Assembly (NCBI GenBank): GCA_050084985.1
Contig: JBITNC010000001.1
Coordinates: 76,818,001 to 76,882,000 of the forward strand
Length of the DNA stretch: 64,000 nt
Direction: 5' to 3'
Origin: Nageia nagi
Taxonomy: Eukaryota; Pinophyta
Shown here piece after piece: positions 56,225 through 64,000 of this stretch. How positions within the stretch are numbered: position 1 is the first letter of the stretch; the number at the start of each line of letters is the position of its first letter. The position numbers and the translations under genes were made by a program. The notes beneath the pieces were generated by a model. The model did not search any database. It was not told the origin of the DNA and was given only the letters and a program-made list of their open reading frames with translations.

Positions 56225-56425
56225 TTTGATGCTAAGTTATAATTTGAAGATTTGCCAACTACTAATTGATAAACATTGGCCCTATACTTTAATACCAATC
56301 AAAAAATTTGAAGGCTTGACCACCGTAAGTTGATAAAAACTAACCTAATTCTCTTATACCAATTGAATATTTAGAGGCTCAAATCTCTAAGCTATGATAC
56401 CAATTAAATATTTTTAAGGTTTTCC
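56225..56425 (+). repeat. ~65-bp direct repeats, right group
   Basis: Three units with TTTGCCAACTACTAATTGAT or similar, followed by AAACATTGGCCC-like and ATACCAATTGAATATTTAGA words. Same family and orientation as 53,905-54,080. Confidence 0.75.
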
Positions 56426-56437
56426 AAATAATAATAC

Positions 56438-57290
56438 CAAACCCTAACCCATGAACCTTAACCTAACTCCTAAGTAACCCCCAAACTATTAACCCTAATC
56501 CCAAAACCTAGATACTATCTCCTTAGAATCCAATATCTTAAAGCCTAGCTCTTAACCTCAAACCCTTAAACCCTTACTCCTAACCCTTAATCCTAACCCT
56601 AACCATTAACACCTAACCCTGACTTACATTAACATTTACCACTAACACCTAACTTTAACCACTAAATTACCCTAATCCTTTCCCCAAATGCCTAATATTT
56701 TAAACCTCTCTAACCCCAAATCCCTAATCTCTTACCCCTAACCTTAATCATAATCCCTAACCCTTAACTTTAATTGTAACCAATAACACTAAACCCTAAC
56801 CCACAAACTCTAACTTGACTCCTAACCTAAAACCCCCCAAACTATTACATGTAACCCCAAACCCTAAACCCTATCCCTTAATTAAAAATCCTTAAACCCT
56901 TACCCTTAACCCTACCTTTAATCCTAACCCTAACCATTAACACCTAACCCTAACTCCCAATAATATTAACTACTAACACCTAACCCTAACCCTAAACATT
57001 AACATGTAACCCTAACTCCCACTAACACCTAACCTTAACCACTAAATTACCCTAATCCTTACCCCAATCCCCTAACTCTTCAAACCTCTCTTAGCCCAAA
57101 CCCATAAATGCTTATCCCTAACCCTTAACTTTAACCAAAACTAGTAACACTAAACCCTAACCCATAAACCCTAACTTGACTCCTAACACCAAACCTGTAA
57201 ACTATTACCCCTTACCCCAAATCCTAAACCCTAAACCTTAGCTCATAATGCCTAATCCTTAAATCCTTACACCTAAACCTAACTCCTAAT
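56438..57290 (-). repeat. interstitial telomere-like array, C-rich on + strand
   Basis: About 850 bp of degenerate CCCTAAA-type units (AACCCTAACCC, AACACCTAACCCTAA, AACCCTAAACCC), interspersed with CACTAACACCTAA, ACCCATAAACC and CTTAACC variants. The plant telomere unit read on the reverse strand is TTTAGGG. The composition changes sharply to AT-rich at 57,291. Several ~100-bp phrases recur within it, so it is partly a higher-order repeat. Confidence 0.9.
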
Positions 57291-58320
57291 AACATTAAAT
57301 TAAATTATTTACGCATATAATAAATTTATGTTTTTAAATTAAATATTTATTAATATATAATTAAATTATTTATACATACAATAAATTTATTTTTTTAAAT
57401 TTTTATCTTAACATTACACATGATTTTATGTCTAACATAAATCCTAACAAAAGATGAATGTTAGGTATATAATCAAGAGGTAGTTAAAACTCATAAAAAT
57501 AAAAATACCTTATGTCACAAACTCATCAGTTTCCTTACAAATATTCTAAAAGAGATAAAAGAGGATTCTAGTTTGAATTTTGGTAGGGAAAATCAAGTAG
57601 GGGTTCTCTACAAAATTCTATCGTATTGTTTTTGCAGATTTCTCAGCTAGGTAAGACTTTTCTACTACATTCTAGTAAACTTTTATTATTATCTTATAGA
57701 TATTTAATTTTTTAATCTTAAATGTAAAAATTGAAATAAAAAATAGAGTACGTTAAATCTAGATAAAATTATAGAATATGGTAAAACCCCTCTCGAATAT
57801 GGTAAAAACCCTTTAGAATTTTTCCAAATTCTTTATAATTTCTTAAATTATTAGTAAAAAGAACTCTAAATTTGATAAAAATCTTAGGATTTTTTTCTAA
57901 TTTTTAGATAATTTTGAAAAAAATCCTAAAAACCTATACAATTTAGAAAATATTTTACTAAAAATCTTAGCCAAAATTAAAAAAATTCAAAAACTCTGTA
58001 AGAAAACATCATAGGAAATCAATTAGGTAAAAAAATTATGAAAATTACTTGATTTAATCTTCCTAATCTTATGTTGAATTAGAAAATAAAACACCAAAAT
58101 GAGTTATATATAAGACACTTTTTTTTCATAATTTTTAACATATAAATTTTCTAATAAATTTTTAAAATATAATTTTTATTATCTTCATATCTAACTTAAT
58201 TAATAAATTTAATATTTTAATATAGTTTAATATAATAACCTTAAAACCACACCCTCCAAAAATTTGGACAAACTACCTGATGGAGCTTTAGTTATGGTAA
58301 GTGTTAGTTAGGGGACTGAG
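57291..58320. other. AT-rich DNA with a ~70-bp duplication
   Basis: At 57,296-57,400 a unit AATTATTTAYRCATAYAATA followed by AATTTAT is present twice. The remainder has no gene or recognised element. Confidence 0.5.
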
Positions 58321-58325
58321 CCTAT

Positions 58326-59225
58326 GTAGCCATGGTAATGGAAGTATTAAGGAGAAGGGGGGAAGAGGGAATGAAGGGAGTGGTTTATGCTGCTAAAGGT
58401 AGGCCTTCTGGAAGGGAGGAAGGATTTTTTAGGGTAGAGAAGGGTGAAGAGGACAACATGATGTCGTTGGTCAAGAGGAAAGGTTTTTTGGTCTTAGAAT
58501 CCCTGAGGTTGAAGAGCGAGAAGTGGGACCAAAGAAAAAGCCTCTTTGTAGTCCAATTTGTGTTGAAGAGATAAACTTTCTAGGTCTGACTAGCATTGAA
58601 GGAGTTGTCTCTAACTTCTCACTCAGATCTCGATTCCCTCCTATGGAGGAGGAAGCGCTATTTAGGATGGCTTAGTTTCTAGCTCTTGAAATAACAAATA
58701 AATTTTCCATAGATTCTATATTCACACCACTAGAGATAGAAGACCTATTTTGTATTAGCCCCCTTTTACTTGGTAAGGAGGAAAGGAGTTTACATATGGA
58801 AAAGAAGGAGTTTCAAATGAAGGATGAGAAAAGGATCTATTTTAGATGGGATTCTAGAAACCCTATGCTACTCAAAATTTTGGGCACTTTATTCTTTTCA
58901 AGGAGGGTAGACCCAAAAGGTGTGGATTTTACTTAGATCATTCTTTATCCTAAGGGTGATGCTTGGTTATCTTAGCTTTTTGTAAGCAACCTATTCTTCT
59001 TTATCTTAGTGGGTCTAGAACCTATAGGCATAAGAGTTCCCTCCTTCAGAAATAAAGGTACAATGGTTGTAGTCTTCACTTCTTATGTGTTGGAATACTT
59101 CACCATCCCATCCTCATAAGGGCTTGAGGTCATGTTGGAGGTATGGTGGAGTTGGTTTAGACCTAGAAGCAAGAAAGATGCAAGAATGGACTCACTTACT
59201 TGGATCAAGTGAGCAACTACTTGAA
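58326..59225 (+). pseudogene. decayed unknown ORF between telomere-like arrays
   Basis: A frame open from about 58,448 to 59,212 apart from a few stops: GQEERFFGLRIPEVEEREVG, PKKKPLCSPICVEEINFLGL, TSIEGVVSNFSLRSRFPPME, EEALFRMA-stop-FLALEIT, FSIDSIFTPLEIEDLFCISP, KDEKRIYFRWDSRNPMLLKI, GVDFT-stop-IILYPKGDAWLS, GLEPIGIRVPSFRNKGTMVV, VFTSYVLEYFTIPSS. Stops are mostly TAG or TAA where CAG, CAA or TGG would fit, the product of C-to-T decay. A second frame (58,332-58,574) starts with ATG and is Arg/Gly/Glu-rich; a frameshift may join them. I recognise no family. It could be a retrotransposon accessory protein, or a relic of a host gene. Confidence 0.45.
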
Positions 59226-59561
59226 TCTTTCTATCCTATCTGATAGTTTGGAAGGTTGAGTTTAAGATTTGAAACAATAACTTCTAAGGCTTATAGCTTC
59301 TTTCTCTTTGAGCAGGAAGTCTAAATTTCAAATTTCAAATTTGAGAAGGTAGCTTCAATTTTTTTAAAAGTTTACAAGTTTTAATGCCTATCTTAGAATA
59401 TGTACAAGGTCTTGAAATGATATAATTTTTCCAAGTTTTGAATTTGTTTGAGCGCCTTTTATAGGTTTAGGGACTATTGTTCATACCCTAGGAGGTTGAG
59501 GGACAACTTTGAAACTACCTTCGATGTAAAGCGGTTACTGGTTCCCTAAAAATCACCACCA

Positions 59562-59585
59562 ATATATATATATATATATATATAA
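59562..59585. repeat. short (TA)n tract
   Basis: Pure TA dinucleotide run of about 24 bp. Confidence 0.9.
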
Positions 59586-59852
59586 TAACCTTAAAAAATA
59601 ATATAATTTAATCTAAAATTTAAATTTAATATTTTAATATAATATAATATAATAATGCTAAAATTTAATATAAAATTTATATTTAATATAATGTAATATA
59701 CCTAATTTTTTTAGCCCCCTAACTTATAGTTTTTGACCCATCCTAACCTGATTTTTTAACCTCCACCCCTGCCCCCCATGTGGTAACGTTTTTCCATGAG
59801 TCAATTTTTTTAAAAAAATTAAAATATAATTTTTTAATTTCTTATTAATTTT

Positions 59853-59977
59853 ATTTAATGGTTCATTATAAATTTGGTAAAGATGACATAAGTATTGAAA
59901 CTGTAGAGTTGACCAATCTTGGGGTTGAGATAATAGTGAAACTTAATGGTGAAGGAGTTGAGGATTCAACGGGTATG
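59853..59977 (+). pseudogene. exon-like fragment
   Basis: The forward frame reads MVHYKFGKDDISIETVELTN, LGVEIIVKLNGEGVEDSTGM and stops. ACGGGTATGTAAAA at its end resembles a plant splice donor. Amino-acid balance is protein-like, but the piece is short and unrecognised. It might belong with the exon-like pieces at 60.4-60.8 kb. Confidence 0.25.
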
Positions 59978-60359
59978 TAAAAATCAATATATTTATATTT
60001 GAAAGTCAATACAATTAAAAATATATATTTGCAATATAATAATTTACTAATGTTTTCAAATATTATACATGGAAAGTTTTTTATTAACATCTAAGGAAGC
60101 ATGCACTCAACATTTTTGGAAAAACATTAGATCTTGACTAGAAGTCACAAGATGAGAGGTACAATCCTTTTTATTTATTATTATTAATAATATTTTGTAA
60201 AAAAAAAATTGTTACCCATGTAAAAATTCTATTTTCTAAAAAATTAAAACTAAGTTTTATAATTGTGTATTTTGCAATTAAAACAAGAATTATAAGTGCT
60301 CTCAAAAACGATTTTGGAGATGGTTTCAATGCAAATTTTGCATTACATAGAGTATAAAG

Positions 60360-60815
60360 GACCTTGAATTATAATAGAGACCAATATAGAAATATCATAA
60401 ACTCTCTTGACCTAGCTTAGTATACCCATTACCATAGAAAGGTTAACTATGATCCAAAAGTATGGAAATAGTTCATAGCTAAAGTGAATACAATTGAGGA
60501 ACATCATGCATCCACACAACAACCCTTATAGTAGCATAATGCATTACGAGTGTGTGGATATTTCATAACGTTATCCATGGGTATGCATCATATGGGTTCT
60601 AAAGGAAATGAAGAGCTTGGTGCCATGTTTGTGAGTATACTAATTTAATATATTTTTTAATATTTATACATAAAATAATTAAATATTCATTTAATAATTT
60701 TTTTTTAGTTAGCTAGATATAATAGGCTTCCAACAAAGGAAGAATGTAAATGTCAACTTAAATTACGTTTCACAAAACTTCAAGAAAGGATGGATGGTAA
60801 AATAATAAAAAAGTA
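60360..60815 (+). pseudogene. exon-like fragments, possibly CACTA-associated
   Basis: Forward frame KVNYDPKVWK, stop, FIAKVNTIEEHHASTQQPL, stops, then MGMHHMGSKGNEELGAMF reaching a donor-like GTGAGTAT (about 60,630). An acceptor-like T-run plus AG (about 60,708) leads into LARYNRLPTKEECKCQLKLR and FTKLQERMD before GTAAAATA. HMGSKGNEEL...PTKEEC faintly resembles the plant Ptta/En-Spm transposase-associated domain (H-GSKS----------G--PT--E). A CACTA-type terminus lies 3 kb downstream. The assignment is speculative. Confidence 0.25.
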
Positions 60816-60911
60816 GGAATAACTTACATGCCTTAAATTAATTAATTATATTTAATTTTTCAATCTTAATTTAGGCCTTAAATAGTTTACTTAGAGATAA
60901 AAATGTTAACT

Positions 60912-61553
60912 TTGGGTTTAAGGGTTTATAGTTTACTAATGTTCAGGGTTTATAGGTTTAAGTGTTTAAAATTCTAGATTTTAAAGATTAAGAGATTAAG
61001 GGTTTAGGGCTTAAGGTTTTAAAGGTTTAAGGGTTTAGGGGTTTAGTGGTTTAAAGGTTTAGGATTTTAGGGTTTAGGGGTTTAGAGTTTAGATGTATGG
61101 TTTTAGGTTTTACACTTTTATGATTTACAATTTTATGATTTTAGGGTTTATAATTTTAATGTTTAAGGTTTAGGGTTCAAGGTATTAAGGGTTTTATGGT
61201 TTAGGGTATAGAGTTTTAAGGGTTTAGGGTATAGGTTTTTAAGCTTTAAGGGTTTAAAGTTTAAAGGTTTAAGGTTTTTAGGGTTCAAATTTTACAAGTT
61301 TTAAGGTTTAAGGATTTATGATTTTAAGGTTTAAGGTTTAGAGTTTGAGGGCTTAAGGATTTAGAGGTTAGGGCTTAATAGGAGTTTAAGGTTTAGGGTT
61401 TAAGAGTTTAGGGTTTTATGATTTTAGGATTTACGATTTTAAGGTTTAGTATTTACACTTTAAGGGATTAAGGATTTTAGGATTTAAGAGCTTAAGGTTT
61501 AAGGGTTTAGGGTCTTACAATTTTTAAGTTTTAAGGTTTAAGGTTAGAGTTAA
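60912..61553 (+). repeat. interstitial telomere-like array, G-rich on + strand, block 1
   Basis: Degenerate TTTAGGG units (GGGTTTAAGGGTTTA, TTTAGGGGTTTAG, TTTAAGGTTTAGGG) with spacing around 7-10 bp and many one-base variants. Orientation is opposite to the array at 56.4-57.3 kb. Confidence 0.9.
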
Positions 61554-61835
61554 GCTAATAAAAATATGAATTAGTTTTTTTAAAATATGGCTTAGGTTAG
61601 TAAATATTTGACATAGGTCTAGCTTAAGATAGTAAAAATATAACTTATGTTACACTTAGGTTACAAAAACTTTGACTTAGGTTAGTAAAATTTTGACTTT
61701 GTAAAGTTAGTAAAAATATGATTTAGATTAGACTTAGGTCAATAAAAATTTGACTTATGTTAGACTTAGGTTGCTAAAACTTTCACTTAAGTTAGAGTTA
61801 TTAGGTTAGTTAAAATTTTACTTAGATTAAATTTA
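61554..61835 (+). repeat. GACTTAGGTTAGTAAAAATT repeats, block 1
   Basis: Irregular ~20-bp units of the type TTTGACTTAGGTTAGTAAAA, with variants such as AACTTATGTTACACTTAGG. The TTAGGTTAG core looks like a derived telomere-type motif. The block is repeated in the same order at 62,520-62,710. Confidence 0.85.
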
Positions 61836-62508
61836 TTAGGTTTAAGGGTTTAGGGTTTTAGGAATTTAAGGGTTTAAGATTTTAAGGTTTAAGGATTTAA
61901 AGTTTAGGGTGTATAGTTTAGTGTTTTACAATTTATAATTTTAAGACTTTAGGGTTCAAGGTTTTAATGATTAAGGTTTAGGGTTCATGGGCTTAAGGGT
62001 TTTATAGTTTAAGGTATAGGAGTTTAAAGGTTAAGGTATAGGCTTTTAGAGTTTAGGTTATAAGGTTTTTAGGGTTTAGGGATCTAAGGTTTAATGGTTT
62101 AAGGTTTTATTTAGGGTTTTTAGGGTTCAAGGTTTATAGGTTTATGGTTTAAGGGTTTTATGATTTTACAATTTTAAGGTTTATGAAACTTAGAGTTTGA
62201 GGGCTTAAGGGTTTACAATTTAGGATAATAGGGTTTATAGTCTAACAGCTTACGAGTTTAAGGGTTTAAGGTTTTAAGAGTTAAAATTTTAGGGTTTAGG
62301 GTTTAAGGATTTAAGGTTTTACAATTTTAAGGTTCAAGATTTACAATTTAAAGGTTTAAGGGTTTTAGGGTTTAAGATTTTAGGAGTTTAAGATTTAGGG
62401 TTTAAGGTTCAAGGTTATACAATTTTAGGGTTTAGGCTTTTAAGTTTTAAGGTTTACATTTTAAGGGTTTTAGGGCTTAAGGGTTTAGGATCTTATCGTT
62501 TTTAGTTT
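61836..62508 (+). repeat. interstitial telomere-like array, G-rich, block 2
   Basis: Same degenerate TTTAGGG composition as block 1. Recognisable longer phrases (TTTGAGGGCTTAAGG, AAGGGTTTAGGRTCTTA) recur from block 1 at a distance of about 0.85-0.98 kb. Confidence 0.9.
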
Positions 62509-62511
62509 TTA

Positions 62512-62710
62512 TCTTTTATGATTATACTTAACCTGATAAAAATATGAATCGATTTCTTAAAAAGATGACTTAGGTTAGTACATATTTGACAAAAGTTTAC
62601 CTTAAGTTTGTAAAAATTTAACTTATGTTACACTTAGGTTAGAAAAACTTTGATTTAAGTTAGTAAATTTTTTATTTAGCTAGGTTAGTAAAAATATGAC
62701 TTAGATTATA
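62512..62710 (+). repeat. GACTTAGGTTAGTAAAAATT repeats, block 2
   Basis: Second copy of the block at 61,554: AAAAATATGAATYRRTTTCT, GACTTAGGTTAGTACATATT, TTAACTTATGTTACACTTAG and AGGTTAGTAAAAATATGACT in the same order. It leads directly into the inverted repeat at 62,712. Confidence 0.85.
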
Positions 62711-62711
62711 G

Positions 62712-62984
62712 AATTAAGTAGAACATAAACTATATGAATCAAAGATTTAATATTATTAGTGTATGTTAAAAGAAAAAACTAGTTTCAAACTATTAAAATC
62801 AATTTTTTCCTAACCTATGTCAAAATTTTAGTAACCTAATAAATCTAATATAAGTCAAATTTGTACTAAAAATTTGAAGTAGGTTAGGAAAAAAATAATT
62901 TTAATAGTTTGAAACTATTTTTTTCTTTTAATATACACTAATAATATTAAATCTTTGATATGTATAGTTTATGTTCTATTAATT
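62712..62984. repeat. ~120-bp-arm inverted repeat (foldback)
   Basis: Left arm about 62,712-62,833, right arm about 62,863-62,984, loop about 29 bp. The arms pair almost throughout: the left has TAGAACATAAACTATATGAA, CAAAGATTTAATATTATTAG, TTTCAAACTATTAAAAT and TTTTTTCCTAACCTA; the right carries their reverse complements with few mismatches. The loop carries a reverse copy of the GACTTAGGTTAG-type repeat. It could be a foldback MITE or a hairpin small-RNA source; no function is shown. Confidence 0.9.
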
Positions 62985-63598
62985 AGTTAAATATAATTTG
63001 ATATTCATTAAATTATTTTTAATCTTTGATTGCTTATAAATATTTATTTAATTATCATTTACCATATTCTTCTATAGTGCCTACTAATCAAGGGGTTGCA
63101 ATGGGTACAAATTAACTAGAGGAAGAACACCATGGCAACGAGCATGATGCCAATGATCAATATAGAGTAGGGGATAATGATAAGGGTTGAGAGAGTTTAT
63201 AGATTAGATGATAGAAATGATGATAGTAATGAGTGTACATGTTCATTATAGATATTTTCATACATTTATATATATTTTCATCTACTTAATTTTGATATTT
63301 TCAAATATTTTCCACTTCAACATTTTATACATTATGTCGAGTTTCAAATTTTGCTTCCATTAAATTTAATAATGTTTAATGTATTTTCAATTTAATTAAA
63401 TTTATTTTATTCAATTAAATATAATCAATAAAGTTCATTGTAACGAATTAATTAATTTTAAAATTCATTCAATTAAATTAAAAAAATTAATGTAAAAAAT
63501 CTCAAAAATATCATAGCGAAAAAACTGCAAAAAATCAAAATTATTAATTTTAAATGCAAAAATATTTATTTTTTTCAATTTCAATTTTTTAACAAAAT

Positions 63599-63819
63599 TG
63601 CTGACGATATTCCTAACAAAAAACAGAAAATCAATTCATTTTCCATCATATATTTTACGGTAACCTTAACGTTCTGTGATAGAAATGTTTTACGGAAATC
63701 CAATCGTGGATACTGACGAATATATTAACGTCAACTATATCGTCAGAGGTTTTTCATTTTTATTAAAATAAATACACTGAGGCCTGATGTGATGGCCAAC
63801 GCATAATTTCTTGTAGTGT
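63599..63819. mobile_element. CACTA-type transposon terminus
   Basis: TTTCTTGTAGTG at 63,808-63,819 is the reverse complement of CACTACAAGAAA, the terminal motif of plant CACTA (En/Spm-like) transposons. The 200 bp before it have unusually many CpG sites and short inverted motifs (GCTGACGATAT at 63,599 against ATATCGTCAGAG at 63,737; TTACGG twice; ACTGACGAATA), as in CACTA subterminal regions. The matching left end (CACTACAAGAAA) was not found upstream in the window, so the element is partial or its other end is diverged. Confidence 0.55.
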
Positions 63820-64000
63820 ACATTCAACATTTAATCTGAAATAATGATGGAGTTTTTAATATTATAAATCAATCCCCAATACAAAGATGCATACACAAAT
63901 CTAGTATTAACATATCAAGATGATGAAATACACCACAGTGATGGAATCAACTAAAAAACTAACCAAACAAAAATCAAACTAGTAACTACATATAATCTAG
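63820..64000. other. unassigned DNA to window end
   Basis: Nothing recognised after the CACTA-type terminus. Confidence 0.4.

Noticed and set aside
56438-62508. Ancestral head-to-head telomere fusion point
   Set aside because: The orientation is wrong: a fusion reads TTTAGGG then CCCTAAA on one strand; here the order is the reverse, with 3.6 kb between.

Overview
This window looks like intergenic heterochromatin of a large plant nuclear genome. It is strongly AT-rich, poor in CpG, and built mostly from decayed LTR retrotransposons, LINE fragments and tandem repeats. Plant-type telomere-like motifs (CCCTAAA and TTTAGGG), Tat-lineage Ty3/gypsy elements carrying two RNase H domains, chromoviruses and Copia remnants all point to a seed plant. 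The amount of old nested LTR material and long interstitial telomere-like DNA would suit a gymnosperm such as a conifer, but that is inference. I found no intact host gene.

Layout. 0-1.2 kb: Ty3/gypsy RT/RNase H remnant (+). 2.1-3.1 kb: a non-autonomous element with terminal inverted repeats; a second copy lies at 42.75-43.42 kb. 4.1-6.6 kb: reverse-strand Copia gag/protease remnant with a putative primer site and 5' LTR. 6.6-8.1 kb: gypsy gag scrap cut by an LTR of the family seen complete at 45-53 kb. 8.5-12.0 kb: satellite-like repeats. 12.0-13.6 kb: a 1.6-kb duplicate of 33.8-35.45 kb.

13,922-32,680: a reverse-strand chromovirus with paired ~612-bp LTRs. It is split between protease and RT by a ~12.9-kb reverse-strand Tat-like element (about 17,408-30,340) with ~1.97-kb LTRs. 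The inner element has gag, protease-like, archaeal-type RNase H, RT, second RNase H and integrase domains in that order, followed by a long extra ORF of unknown function.

35.5-37.5 kb is different: richer in GC and CpG, with two gene-like relics, a possible bHLH transcription factor relic (-) and an unidentified coding-like stretch (+). 38.1-41.6 kb: reverse-strand LINE with its RT segment duplicated. 43.9-45.2 kb: Copia-type LTR, primer site and leader. 45,175-53,264: a nearly full-length but inactive Tat-like element (+) with domain order RT, RNase H, archaeal-type RNase H, integrase. 53.3-56.4 kb: short repeats and unassigned DNA.

56.4-57.3 kb and 60.9-62.5 kb hold degenerate telomere-like arrays in opposite orientation (C-rich left, G-rich right) around a 3.6-kb segment that contains a decayed unknown ORF. 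A near-perfect ~120-bp-arm inverted repeat (62.7-63.0 kb) and a CACTA-type terminus (63.6-63.8 kb) close the window. Almost all coding remnants carry stops and lost catalytic residues of the C-to-T/G-to-A type, as expected for old methylated repeats.
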